A DNA stretch of 64,000 nucleotides from Lingula anatina (lineage: Eukaryota; Brachiopoda; Lingulata; Lingulida; Lingulidae). The first letter of the stretch is position 1. Every line of letters starts with the position of its first letter. Made by a program: the position numbers and the translations under genes. The stretch lies in NCBI RefSeq assembly GCF_001039355.2, contig NW_019775379.1, positions 47,198 through 111,197 on the forward strand, read 5' to 3'. Under the pieces are notes generated by a model. It was not told the DNA's origin. It ran no database searches and saw only the letters and a list, made by a program, of their open reading frames with translations. Positions 45,913 through 58,800 of the stretch are shown in pieces.

Positions 45913-46561
45913 GCATCTGTAAACTTTATTAAGTTATATTCTTAAAACACCATGGAATGGAGAGAATTACTACATTTCATGGTGTTTGAGGACGTGCCCT
46001 CCATTAGAAATAAAAGCAGAAATCAGTATATACAAAGACGTGTCGGTTTACACATAATGGCCGTTTTTCTTTTGTATAGATTTCCTTCAATAAATAAATA
46101 ACGTAAAATATGTACCTTACGCCTTAATTCACTCCACTTTAAGTTTGATAAGTATTGCGCTATAAGAAAAAATCAATCAAAACGGGTCATATTTACTTCA
46201 GTAAAGCAAGAGTAATGAACAATTTCATGACAATCAGATCTTATTCCACACCTCCGTACAATAATACCACATAACAGAGATCAATGCAACGAAGTATTTT
46301 AAGGCCCAAGAATGTTATACAGTGAAAACTTTTCTTGGAAATTTTAGCCATTTTAAAATTGGAATTAAAAATCGCTTTTATCTCCATATAGAGATTGACT
46401 TAAAAAGTGAAACTTGGAACTCAAGAACGGTTTTAACGATCGTTATTCTCTCAATATTTTTTTCAAAATGCTGCATCGGTAATACTTAATTTACTAAAAT
46501 GCATCTTGGTAATTGCTTTATTAAATCTTAAACGGATACACCAATATATGTGGCTTCATAT
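45045..46561. other. Intergenic, (TA)n at 45887-45912
   Basis: AT-rich spacer between the receptor-like gene and FBXL18. A TA microsatellite lies at 45887-45912. No gene was recognised. Confidence 0.5.
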
Positions 46562-46567
46562 TTTATT
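46562..46567 (-). terminator. Probable FBXL18 poly-A signal
   Basis: AATAAA on the minus strand (TTTATT on +), about 170 nt after the FBXL18 stop codon. Confidence 0.45.
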
Positions 46568-46737
46568 TAAACCAGGGATATTTATCATCTAGAGTAGAGC
46601 CAATTACAAATTTAAAGTAATATGTGGAATACCAATTAATTCTTCTCTTTAACTAGGTAAACTGACTGAAAAGACGTTTAAATATACCATTAAAATTGGA
46701 ACAAAATGAAGGAACCAAATCCTGAACTCTTAAGTAG

Positions 46738-49700
46738 TTATACTCTAGTTTCTGACATAAACTGGTCAACTCTTGGCTGAAATCTCGTGATTTCCTTGTA
46801 ATGGTTGCGAGGCATCTTCCTGACAAAGTCCAAATAATCGTAGAGACCAACCCGTGACTTCAGCTGTATGACAACTATGCTAAACCCTGGACAATCACTG
46901 CTGGATCTAAAAAAAAAAGCATTCTAAATAAAAAAATTATTAACTTCAATTTTTATCTGATAACTTTAACACTCATTAATTTTTTTTTTTTTGCAAAACT
47001 GATGAGTGAATTAAATTTCAATTATAAATATTTTATACGTGGATGTATACTCAAAATTCGTTCTACAAATGTAAGGCCCACTCATTCTTAGCCTTCGAAT
47101 TTAATTTTATCAATGTGCCTTCTCCGTACTTATAATACTGAATGAGGGCCTTCTGCAGTTCCTGGCATGCAGCATCCGTCATTCCCACAAACAGTTGGAT
47201 CACAGACAAATTAGGAAGCTAAAATGAAAAGGAAAGAGCACAGTGAAAATATCTAAAATATTGTTCGTGAAAGAGGTTTTGTTTGCTATCTCTCCAATTA
47301 TTTCATATTTCTAAAGTTAAAACTTGCAGTTTCATTTGGAAAATCAAAGGAGGATGTCCCTGTAGATTAGTTTATTAAAACAAATTCTGAACAAACAGCA
47401 TTAGAGGACTGGGACTAATCACACCAGGGTCTTGGATAAGAAGAGAAAAATTACCTTCTTCACAGCATTGAGAAGAAGGTGCTTCTCCACTCCAGTCTTA
47501 TTTGTAATGGCACACAATCTCTGCAGCTTACAGCAGTGCTGTAGTGCAGGAATGATGTACTGGCCCAACTTGCAGTATCTTTCTTCCAATCTGGATGAAC
47601 ACAAAGTAATATTCTAAATGTATAAACTGTACTTATAAATGTTTAAAGTAATGTTTACTGTTTTGTATTTTTTATAAAAGAGTATACTGCCGGTGATGAC
47701 AATTGATAATTTATTAAAACAATTGTTGCTAAAGCTTAAAATAGTACATCAAAAAATATTCATTTAATTCTGAAATCACAGCATTTTGGTTCTTACCTGG
47801 ATAAGCATTAATTTACTCATAATCATACAATATAGATATACTTATTAGTATTATAGTACTTATTAGTACTATTTATTCTCTAATCCCTTTTACACCTTAT
47901 CACAGTCATAGTACTATTTATTCTCTAATACCTTTTACACCTTATCACAGTCATTTATGCATCAAGGCATAATTTAAGGATTCGAGAACCCTAGATCTCA
48001 TTGGTCAAATGCCACAATTCCAACTGCCATATTTGTACATAAATGTGACACACTAAAAAAAATCTTTGCCACACAAACCTGAAATCAACCAGGTTTTTGC
48101 AGTGTTTCAACCCCTCTGCCAGCTGCTTGTCATATGTGCAGGCATGAGAAGGCCCCAGGCTTGCCAAAGACAGGAACTCTATCCAGGGGCACGAAGACAG
48201 GATCCTATGTAAATAGTGTCCTATTCTCAAACCTAAAGTTAAGAAATTGCTTGTTATTAGAAACATAAATGAAGGATTTGTAATCAGAGACAATATGTAA
48301 GCTAATGTTTTCCAATCTAGAATATTTAGCATTCACAGTTATTGTAATACATCTCTGATATGATTTCAAAATATATATTGCTCTTATTCATTTTCAAAGT
48401 GAAACATCAACACACTATTTATTCATACTGGTTGATTCCACTCTAAGTCTAGACTGAGCTTCAACATAAACTGCTACATAGTCAGCTTACTAAATCTTAC
48501 GCCCAGCTGCATACTTCATACTGGTTGATGGCCATCTTACTCCCCCTCCTTCCTCCTGGGACACTTCAACTTTTAAGCTGAGACAAACTAATTTGGTTTA
48601 GATATTTTATTTGGTGTCCCTTTTAAGTATGGAGTAGCAATAGAATCAATCATCTTACCTGGCAGGTTAGCTAGAGTGAGCTGTCTAAGGTAGTACCACC
48701 CACTGATGTTTTCCAAATAAGGGACATCATTCCCTATGGGCTGACCACTGGAGGAAAGTAAAAATCACTTTAGAACTAACAAACAGCAAGGTAACCAGTT
48801 TATACTTCAAGGCATGTAGTATTAATGTGCACTAGGCGTTCACAACAAATGCAATTTTAAGCCATTGTGGTTATTCCTTTACTAAAAAAAAGTTGTAGCA
48901 TTTTGTTAAGACTTAAGTAAAGATTGCATGTATTTGGAAGGAAAATAGGAAGATTTAAGAAAGGGATGCCCCATCAATAGCCCTTTTAATGTTTACAAGG
49001 GTCACATATATTGGTAATTTGGTAGAATGCATTCTTAAACTGACTGGAAATATCTGTATCTAGTGTGAATCAAAATAATGATTCAAAAGACTGGACCTTG
49101 ATAAGAACTCATTTTATACTTGTAAAGTCACTATTTCATGATGCTACAGACACACTTACCAATAAACTCCATCTTTAATCAACACATCAAAATATTGATT
49201 AAAAACAGGGATAAAAGGTGCTCCCACAAGATCAAATACTTCCATCCTGGGACATGAAAGTACCATCTCCTTAAACTTGACCTCTGTATTGTTTGGGGTT
49301 GCACCAAGTTGAGAATGGCTGTTTTTTCTCTGGAGGTAAAACAACATGTTGGGTGCCACTCTTTAAATGAAGATCAGAGCAAAACCTGATGATTGCATTA
49401 GCTGTTACAGTATGGCTGTCTCACTTAGTCTATCAAAACAATGAAAAACCTTTTTTTGAAATTCAACAAACCCTGCAACATCACAATGAATCTACTGACC
49501 TTAAAAGAAGCTCCTACTTTACAGCAATTTAACTTAGGCATCTAGTCAACTCTCTAATTTGAAAACATTTTACTAATTTCAGAATCATGGCTTATTTTCA
49601 TTGTCTCTTTTAACATAATGTCTACTACAAACAATTCTGATGAGCAATAGATCCACACATTATTATATGATGAGATGGCAACTGCTTACCTCGGTTGTTT

Positions 49701-50195
49701 GGACACCAAGTCTTCGTCTTTTTCCAAAGCCATTTGGAGCAGCATAACTGGTTCGAGTCACAGGTTCTTCACATGGATCCTGAATTGCACAAGCTGTCAA
49801 TGACAACCTCCTCATTGCTAAAGAGGAAATATTAAATATAGCATTTATCATAATACTGACAGTAGGCTTTCCAACTACTTACATAATACAAAGTTTTGGT
49901 GTTGGTGATGCTTGCAAAATAGACAAATTATTTTTTGTTCATAAAATATTACATAGAATAATAATTTGAAATATTTCATTGCAAAAATAAAACAAGAAAA
50001 ACCCATATGTTTAAGTGATTATTGTTTAAGAAGTTAATAACAAGACCATCATTTAGGAACTTTCTTTTTTCAGGATACAGAATTAAGTATTCTTCACATT
50101 TGTCTTGATTCTACAAGATTTTAAATCAAATCATACCTTCTACTATATATACTTTTGACTAAAATGTGTTTATTTTAACAGCTGAGATATTGACT

Positions 50196-50261
<66 letters not shown>

Positions 50262-53200
50262 CATTAAGTTGAATTATCAATAATAATGATTATAGTTATT
50301 ATTACTATGATCCAATATTGATGTAAAGTATATTTAACATAACAAACATTGGCAATTGTGTACATACATGTACTATTTGTTGTGACAGGTCATTCTAACA
50401 ATTAAAATTTAGTGTAAAATCTTTCTTTTACCTTTCAGATTGGCTAGCATATCACACACACTTGGTTCATTGTCAAAATGCACACCAGATAGACTCAAGG
50501 TAGTGAGGTATGGAAGCTTGTCTAAACTGAGGCATTTCATAAATTTTCTCTGTAATTAAGGAAAATCAGGCAATTTATAAATTCATTAAGTTATAAGTCT
50601 AACCATAGTAAAATGCATATTGATGCTATGTTATTTTTACTCTAAGTGTCAATTGTAATAAAAAAAGAATTCCATTATGTTTAAGAAAGATAAACAAGTC
50701 AGCAAAGCTGTCAAATGGACAGATATCAAATGACAACTCTAATAGCAAGAGTGACATACATTTTCAGTGCTATTTTACATAATACTTTACAGGAAAATCA
50801 ACAATCATCTATTATGTATGACCATTACCATGAAAATTTAAAAAAATGTAGCTAGCAATGGGCTTCAGACCTTTAAAAATTTAAGGTCACACCTGGGAAT
50901 TGAAAAATTCACAAAATGAAAGATTCACAAAAAACATCATAACTTCAAGAAAATTGTCTCTCCATAAAATTATGGTAAAACAAACTCACGGGTGTATTAT
51001 CTCCATTCCATTTTAAACATGAATGACACAAGCTGAAACTTCTGAGCATGGGGCACTTCTCACCAATATCATGGCAAACTGCCATCAAAGTCTCGGCACT
51101 TTCCATACAGGAAATAAAGCCAACATGTTTTAAAGAACTCTGAGCACATTTGCTAAAATGGGGTGTCAAGCCAGAGACCTGAAAGAGGTTATAAGTTAGC
51201 ATCTTCTCCATTTTAAGCAAGTCAATGTTTTTTAAAAACCAGCCATATGTCATATGTGACACTTCATTGTGTAAAGCATTTAAAGAGGCCTTTTGTGGCC
51301 AACAGACAACATTACAAAACGGTTGCAAGTAACATGATGGCAGACTGTCATAGTCATTGCAGAAGTAGAACTGCTGCAATTTTGGTAGTACCACATCAGG
51401 TAGCAATCTCCCGAGTGTATAATATCCAGCCACTGACAATGTCAGTATCTCTAAATTTTGACAATGAGTTATCCATGTGCACTCAAGTCTTCTATCTACT
51501 GCTAAACTCTGGCACAATTCATTGGCGATGTCAATTCTTAGGCACTGCAGTTTTTGTAAAGCTACTTTCACCTCTCTAAAACCTGACTCCAGAGATTTGT
51601 CTGTTGTGTTATCTACACTTGATTCCACAAGTCTGTCAATAAGGAGATCGTCCAATTGATAAATTGGTATTGATATATCCAAAAGGTCTTTGCCAGAAAT
51701 AAGAATCTTTGCCCACTGCTCGATCTTAATACCACACCCCAACACTGACAATCTGCGAAGGTTTTTGCACTTCACAGCTGCCCACTGTATGTACCTAGAA
51801 AGAAAAGTAGACACTTCAAATGGTATTGCATTTCTTACATCGTCCATGATCACACTGTCAATTTACAAGCTAAGATATAAATCTAGATATGTGAAGTGAA
51901 GTTTTGGTTGAACTTGTGTACATTTATTCTGAACTTTAGTACCAAACTTAACTTAATGATCTTGTCATATTTGTGATTTCTACAACTGGGTCAGATCATC
52001 TCCTTCTCCCACTGTATGAGTTATTTTATAAGCCATATAAGTTTGTAGTTAATAACATTTCATAGCAACAAAAATGTATATATTTGCACGATGTGTCTAC
52101 CCACAAAAATTGAAAAAAAGTTTTTTGTCAAGCTACAGGCATACTTATGGAAGCTTGCATAGAAAAAGATGGAAAGGGATGTAGAAAAGACGCAAGCCTT
52201 AATTGCATAAGCCCTCATTCTGGTTCAATCAAGGTTTTGTTTTCTAAATGGCTTCACCTACTTATAACGCTCAATTACAGGTAAGCCTTCAATTTGGTTC
52301 AATTAAGATTTTGTTTTAAAATTAGTTTCACCCATTTACGATGCTAAATTACAGATGCAAGTGACTGAAGATTTATCACATGGAAGAAATGCTTGGATCA
52401 GTGCCATTCTCAATTTTAATTTAGTATGAAGTTAATTTGGAATACACGTTACACATCAGGATAAGAAATATTGTTTTCTGCATATCCAGTAATGAATATG
52501 TGACTGACATTCTGGACGTTTTACAAATTTTGATCGTGACATACTTCTTTGGAGTGCAAAGACTCATTGCACAGATTAGTCATACTACATGTAAAATTCC
52601 ACTTAAAGAGAGGCAGAAACAGAATGCATATGAGAGAGAGAAAGTTAGAAAAGAATTATTCATGTTTACATTGAAATTTGTTCATAATAATTGGATCATG
52701 AATTATCCACAAAGGTTGTTTGAAACACTACAATTTTGATATGATCTGGATGCAGGTATAAAGATCCTTCCGCATTATATAAGAGCTAGCAATATTAATT
52801 AAGCATCATTCAAGTTTTATGTTTGATTAAGCCAAATGTGTAGATACATGTAGGTACTAGTTCAAAATTGTAATGCCTTATTTTCTTTATATGATATATA
52901 GACATATGTTGAAAAAGTTGTGTAGAGAGCCTGTAAAATGTATCTGTAAACATTTCTGTGATCAATAAACAATTATTATTTTTATTATTACAATTATTAT
53001 TATTTTAAAATGCAACTCATTGATTAGTATGTCTATGGCTAGATGGCACTTTGTAATACCCCATTCACACTAGAGTTGCAAAAAGGCGCATTTCTATAAT
53101 TCGGATTTTTCGCAAGGAATCCGATTCGGTATTGCGTTCACACATGCGAAGCGAAACCGAATCCCACGTTGAAAATTTCAGGTTTCACTTCCTGTTTTGA

Positions 53201-55418
53201 ACATTCGCGCATGTGCCGCACAGGAAAACTCAAAATACCAACAAAAAAGTGGGACGGCAAATGTATCTCAAAAAGACATTCAGCATTCTTGGGAGGCATA
53301 AGATGGCAAAATAAGTTTGTTTCCTCATGTTGTAGTGAGTGGTGACCTCCAAATACGTTTGGTGCAATCGCTAAAGTAATAAACAAGCGTTCATAGATAC
53401 CCGCACTTATCTGCACACATGCACAGTAAGATCTGTACAGGTGTCGATTCCGGTAAGTTATTCGGATCGCGCTTAGAAATCCACCTCGCTTGCAGGATTT
53501 TGAAAATTCGCATTACAGAAATCCTCTTGCGTTCACACTACTGCATTTATTCGAATAGTGACCTAATTCGCAACTTATCCGGATAACTGAGTGTAGTGTG
53601 AATGGGGTATTAGTTTGCAGTTTTTGTGCTTATTCACTGTAGCTGAGAAGTAAATATGTTTTTCTAACATTTCCTGCACCGCCTTGGCACTTAATTCTCA
53701 TCAAACATGTGACTATTTGACATGGGGTATAACTAAAGGCTGGTTAATACAAGGAACAATTGAAAAAAAAAAATGCCAGTCTGAAACAGGCCCCTGCACT
53801 AGCTTCCTGGTAGAGCACACATTTTATTTAAAAAGTTAACCTTTATGCATGCAATTTTTTATCAATCAGCACCCCTGTACCTACTAAAACTAGTTCCTCA
53901 TTATGCTCCAAAATGTAACTTAAGATCACTTGACCAGTTTTTGATCATGTTTTTGCCCTGTGTCATGTTTTTGCCAGATTTGTAATGCCAGGTTGAGAAC
54001 ATACGGCGACATAGCTTTTCAAGTCTATGGGCCAAATGAATGGAAAATTCTCCCAATATATTTAAAAACTAAAGAGTCTGCGGACAATTATAAAAAAGAA
54101 TTAACAACTTTTATTTTCAAAAAGTTTTATAAGTGATCTGACTGGCTTTTCATCTTTATGTTGTGCTATCTATTTTAATGTTGCAATATTTTAATATTTT
54201 GATATCTTAACTGTTTATTTGTTTACTGACTTTATTCATCTTATTCTGTTCATTTTACTCCAGTAAAGTCTAATGAACATTTTATATGGATTTTAGACCA
54301 TAAATAAATATTGTTATTATTATTATTATACCTTCCTGGTATCCAGTGCATGTAGTTCATATTTAAGCTGCTGATGTGTTTCCAACTTCTACCTATGCAA
54401 CATTTGAACTGCTGCAAAGAGAGGTTGTTGCATTTTTCAAAGCTTACATCCCTAGGAGTCAATAAAAAGAGAAAGTGAAGCTTTATTTTTGGTAGAAAAA
54501 TAAATACTGCAAGATTGTCATAGACTCTTTATGTTGAACTATACTTCACTAAAATAAAAATTAAACTGCAAATAAAAAAACTGATAATGTCTTTCATTAT
54601 AACTGGCTATATAACTTATCATGAATACTAATGTATAAATTAGCATCCCTATTAATGTTTTTGCACTACATGCAAACGCAATTAAGATGTAGACATAGGG
54701 ATCATTCCCATAAGCCCATCGCACTAGCTGGATCTGAATTCTTCTGATGGGATTCGAGCAGTAAAGTGCATTCAGTGTAAGCAGTTTAAATATCTGGCAT
54801 GCCTGCTCAACCTTCTAGGGGGTAATTAATGACAGTCAATTACCCCCAATTACTTGAGGGGGCATGGCAGACAATCTAACTCCCTGGGGAGTATTACTAA
54901 ATTGCTATCAACTGAGCCGGCTTAATTGTCTGTCACGCCTACCGAATCAGCTAGAGGGTAAAGATAATTACCCCCTAAAAGCATTACTAGGCATGACAGA
55001 CATTTAAGCTGGTTAAGTAAATAGCACGTTTGTGAGACTCCCCAGGGAGATAGATCGATTCAAATATCTGTGGGAATGGTCCCTATGGGAATGAAGTCAC
55101 ATATATCTTGCATTAAGAAGTCAGTTTATGGCAGTCTTCAACGACAAGAGGTGGATGATATTATAGTACCTGGTGTAATTCAGAGATAAGCCCAGGTTTT
55201 AGAAAAAAAGCTCTGAACATTTATTGCGGAACAAAACACCTTACGTAATTTTTTTTAGGTTTAATTAGTCAATTAGATGCTCACCTCCATAAGGATTCAT
55301 CATAACACACTCTATTCAATCGTTTGCAAGTCAAAGACAAACGCAAAATGTCCCTTAATTCAAGGTATTGCAAAATGTTTAGTAGCACAGCGTCGCACAA
55401 GGTGAGCAATTCGGTCAT
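46738..55418 (-). CDS. FBXL18: F-box and leucine-rich-repeat protein 18
   Basis: Eleven exons in order: 55285-55418, 54332-54451, 50990-51794, 50432-50549, 49690-49817, 49160-49329, 48659-48747, 48079-48232, 47455-47590, 47130-47218, 46738-46906. All phases agree, giving 703 residues, close to vertebrate FBXL18. The F-box (about 5-44) reads LTLCDAVLLNILQYLELRDI, then LRLSLTCKRLNRVCYDESLW. LRR-type segments follow (NLRRLSVLGCGI, NLEILTLSVAGYY, YLTTLSLSGVHF, YLRQLTLANLPG). NGFGKRRRLGVQ (421-432) matches a block I recall from FBXL18, as does the end (IVVIQLKSRV, then HYKEITRFQPRV). The family acts as a substrate receptor of SCF (SKP1-CUL1) ubiquitin ligases. The start ATG has an in-frame TAA nine bases upstream. 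Exon 10 ends at a weak donor, GTACGG. The gene is divergent from the ZIP gene. Confidence 0.9.
47864..47956. repeat. Short tandem duplication in an FBXL18 intron
   Basis: ATAGTACTATTTATTCTCTA and CCTTTTACACCTTATCACAG occur twice in direct repeat with a unit of about 47 bp. Confidence 0.7.
50200..50259. repeat. (TA)n microsatellite
   Basis: 30 TA units in an FBXL18 intron. Confidence 0.95.
52205..52360. repeat. Diverged ~80-bp tandem duplication
   Basis: GGTTCAATCAAGGTTTTGTT (about 52222) and GGTTCAATTAAGATTTTGTT (about 52296), each followed by a GCTTCACC/GTTTCACCCA word and CAATTACAG/AAATTACAG. Lies in FBXL18 intron 2. Confidence 0.6.
53054..53612. mobile_element. 559-bp MITE with 19-bp terminal inverted repeats
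   Basis: Starts TAATACCCCATTCACACTA and ends with its perfect inverse TAGTGTGAATGGGGTATTA. The subterminal GCGTTCACAC words are also partly symmetric (53134 and 53529). The interior has no intact ORF. It sits in FBXL18 intron 2. Target duplication not resolved. The CCCCATTCACAC end resembles CCCCATTTACAC at 5651. Confidence 0.8.
53981..54330 (+). mobile_element. Non-LTR retrotransposon 3' end fragment
   Basis: An open stretch at 53981-54136 ends in TGA and reads RLRTYGDIAFQVYGPNEWKI, then LPIYLKTKESADNYKKELTT and FIFKKFYK. This is the familiar extreme C-terminus of CR1/L2-type ORF2 proteins (-R-YG---F-v--p--WN-LP---r----fk--lk--lf). A ~180-bp 3' UTR follows and ends in (TTA)n at 54313-54330, as such elements do. 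The element is antisense to FBXL18, lies in intron 2, and its tail touches the exon 2 donor. 5'-truncated, not autonomous. Confidence 0.75.
54692..55092. mobile_element. Nested-palindrome (foldback) element in FBXL18 intron 1
   Basis: The outer words ATAGGGATCATTCCCAT (about 54694) and ATGGTCCCTATGGGAATGA (about 55075) are inverse, as are TCTAACTCCCTGGGGAG (about 54877) and CTCCCCAGGGAGATAG (about 55039). GACAGACAATT-type words and GGGGGTAATT/AATTACCCCC pairs nest inside. Several stem-loops of different size share one centre, as in foldback-type MITEs. Confidence 0.55.
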
Positions 55419-55881
55419 GTTGGGTTAAAAACTTGCGTGCGACGCCTGGTATCTGAGACAGACATTCTTTGATGCTTCTCGCTCGTGCCGGGAAATCCTC
55501 ATCACTTTTGAATCTTCGCAGCCTGGAGAACGAGATATTTGCGCAAGACAAATGAAATTCCCCGCAGTGGAACACAGGACACTGTATATTTTATCAGCTA
55601 CGTTCTAAAGATGTGAAAACTACCATCACAATTAGCTGATACTAGTTTCTGTAGGTTATATTTTTTCTACAGCACTTTTTTTTAAATTTTAAACGCGCAT
55701 AAGCCTTACGACCTTTACCTTGACCTGAAAATGACCTTGCTGATGTGGGAAAGACCATGCTCATGACATTATGATCGCTTTATCGTGGAACGAAGATCAA
55801 CCACGGTCACATTTCACCCATCTCACTGTGGAGTTAACTGTGGATAACGTGAGCTAGGAGAAAGTTACACAGCCGTTTGAT
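55419..55881. promoter_or_regulatory. Divergent intergenic region FBXL18 / ZIP
   Basis: 463 bp separate the two start codons, so the two 5' UTRs and promoters share this interval. No TATA box is obvious. GACCTTTACCTTGACCTGAA near 55710 contains direct TGACCT-like half-sites (nuclear-receptor type), a possible but unproven element. Confidence 0.5.
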
Positions 55882-58800
55882 ATGGTGATTTTAACTCATA
55901 TTTCCGTCTTTGTTTACCTCGTTGCAACGGCAACATTCTGTCAGGGAATATCAAAGGATGATTTCTTTGTGAGAAATTTGATGAGTAAGTATGGGTCGAA
56001 CGACACGTTGAGCGTGGACCAGTTAAGTTCGTTGTTGGAAGCGTTGAAGGATGGCGGAGACCAAAATCTTGCCGATAGTCACGGGGCCACTTCTGATAAC
56101 GGGGACCATGCTTGTTACGTGAACCCAGATACAGATTCGATACCTTCAGCGTCGGAGGCTTGTCTCAAAGAAAAGGTAAACTGGTTCTACCAGTGCCAGG
56201 TAGAGCTGACTTTATCTTATAATTATGTTTTACTCAAATAAGTTTTGAAGGGGGCTTTCATTTTAAAGTTGTATATGAACAGTTACACAAATGTTGGTGG
56301 TTGATTTCTTTTCTGGCTTTTTTGTTCGGATTCATCAGAGGAGACAAGGTCATGATTTGAATTATTCATTGATAGGTATGGGGAATGATATCATTTGTGA
56401 CTCCCTCAATATGAATCAGAAGAAATACTTACACAATGAATATAAGTGATATTTAAAGATTTTGATTGATCCTGTAGTCATGATAAATAAATAAATAAAT
56501 AAATAAATAAAATAAAATATAACATATTTGAAAATTTATAACTATAGATAAAAAGTAGAAGAAAGTAAAATATTGTTTGGATTGTAAGAAAGACATGAAT
56601 AAAAAATTCAATTTAAGTGTTGGCATTAATTGTCAGATACACATGTAATTCCATTGCCTGCTTCTGCAGCAGGTGTGTTGCACATTAACAGCGTGAATGG
56701 TTTAAGTAGTATATGGTGAATTATTATGCAGCTGTTACAGTTTAACAACATAAAGAATATATGTGTATGGGGGCTCGTGGAAAAAAATCAAGGAAAATGA
56801 GACTTGGAAAGTGGGAAAGTTGCACATCAGAACAGGTTAATTTTTTGAATTGCACAATGGGGGGGGGGGGGGGGGGNNNNNNNNNNNNNNNNNNNNNNNN
56901 NNNNNNNNNNNNNNNNNNNNNNNNNNNNNNNNNNNNNNNNNNNNNNNNNNNNNNNNNNNNNNNNNNNNNNNNNNNNNNNNNNNNNNNNNNNNNNNNNNNN
57001 NNNNNNNNNNNNNNNNNNNNNNNNNNNNNNNNNNNNNNNNNNNNNNNNNNNNNNNNNNNNNNNNNNNNNNNNNNNNNNNNNNNNNNNNNNNNNNNNNNNN
57101 NNNNNNNNNNNNNNNNNNNNNNNNNNNNNNNNNNNNNNNNNNNNNNNNNNNNNNNNNNNNNNNNNNNNNNNNNNNNNNNNNNNNNNNNNNNNNNNNNNNN
57201 NNNNNNNNNNNNNNNNNNNNNNNNNNNNGGGGGGGGGGGGGGGGGTAGGTGGTAATGCACACAACAGAGTGTGTGCACACAGTAGCGCTGTTTACTTTGG
57301 CATATATGTCATTGATAAGCACACCCTGAAAAGGAGTGTAGCACAAACATACATAGAAAATACTGTGACACAATAAAAAGCAGCTTTCCATATCTAAGAA
57401 AGTAATTAGTTAAAGGAGATTTGAGTATTATATTACTTATATTACCTACAGGGACAAAATAGATTGCCTGATAGAGGTAGTAATGTACCTTGATTGCATG
57501 TGAAATTAAAAAAAAAAAGGAACAGAATAAGTAAATCAATTGTAAAAATAAATGAATACCAATTTTTAAAAAAATTTTAATGTTAAAAAGTGTGTCTTGT
57601 GGAAATGACCTCACACAATGAAATTGGGTTAAGATGTTATCAACTTACGTATCAGTTGTTTCTTTTTCAGTGCCTCACAGCTGAAGAAATAGTTTCTTTC
57701 CATTCCCTACCCAATAGAAGCACTATCAACTCTGTAACCCTGAAAAAGATAAGCCCGACTCTACTGTATCAAGCTCAGAATAAAAAATGTTTTATACCCC
57801 GTTTGGCAAAAAGCAGCAAATCTAAAAAGCCTACAAAAGGAGAAGGTAAGAACCAATTGATTAATTCTGTTTTATCTAAATGCCAGTGGAGCAATACTTG
57901 AATCATTGTCAGATTGGTTTATAATCTTAATTTAAGCTGAATAGTGACCAAGAGTAAAATGCCACTGTCTTTTATTTTTCAACTGATATAATTTGTTGTA
58001 TATTATTTTGTTTCAGTTTGGGGATATGGTATTCTGTTTGTGACTATAACCAATATATGTGCTCTCCTTGGTGTGCTCCTGGTCCCTTTCATGAACAAAT
58101 TTTTCTACAAAAAGTTACTGATATTCATGGTGGCCCTTGCTGTAGGAACACTGGCTGGAAGTGCTTTGTTTTTCTTGATACCAGATGTGAGTAATTGTAA
58201 TAAATTAATCTAGCTCTACAACTTCAGTTGAATATGTTTTTAATTCTTGCCATTTCAGTATGATTTGGTAGAAAATATTAAGACTTATAAAATAACTAGG
58301 AACATCAAAAATCTTGCCATAAGGAAAAGTGTTTACATAGAACTTTTCGCAAAACTGATTACTAAAATACTATTTGAATGGAGTAGATTCTACAGAATAT
58401 GCAAGATTAATTCCACAAATGACAAAGTTGCCAACATCTGTCAAATTAAGTTCTATCCTTTACCTTTGCTATGTTAACATTGTTGGAATTTTCATTTTCT
58501 CTTTACACTTTTTTTGAATACTGTATGAATACTGTCTTCTTAGTTGTGATGGTTTCTTCTTTCTTTTCTACATTTTTTTCAACATTATTGTTGAATGATA
58601 TTTATAATGTTTAAATCTTAACTTTGTTGTCTTTCCAGTCTTTTGGATTAGCAGAATATGATGAAGAAGGGGCATATATATGGAAAGGATTGACAGTACT
58701 AGGGGGAATATATTTATTCTTTATTTTAGAGTATACCATGAAGGCAATCATGTACAGAAAAGAGGTAAGGCAGTAATAGATCTCACTTTATTATTGGCAT

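Noticed and set aside
52437-52739. 100-codon open frame in FBXL18 intron 2
   Set aside because: AT-rich, no motif, no splice context on the plus strand.
56742-57391. Proline- or glycine-rich open frames on both strands
   Set aside because: They read through 353 N and flanking poly-G runs.
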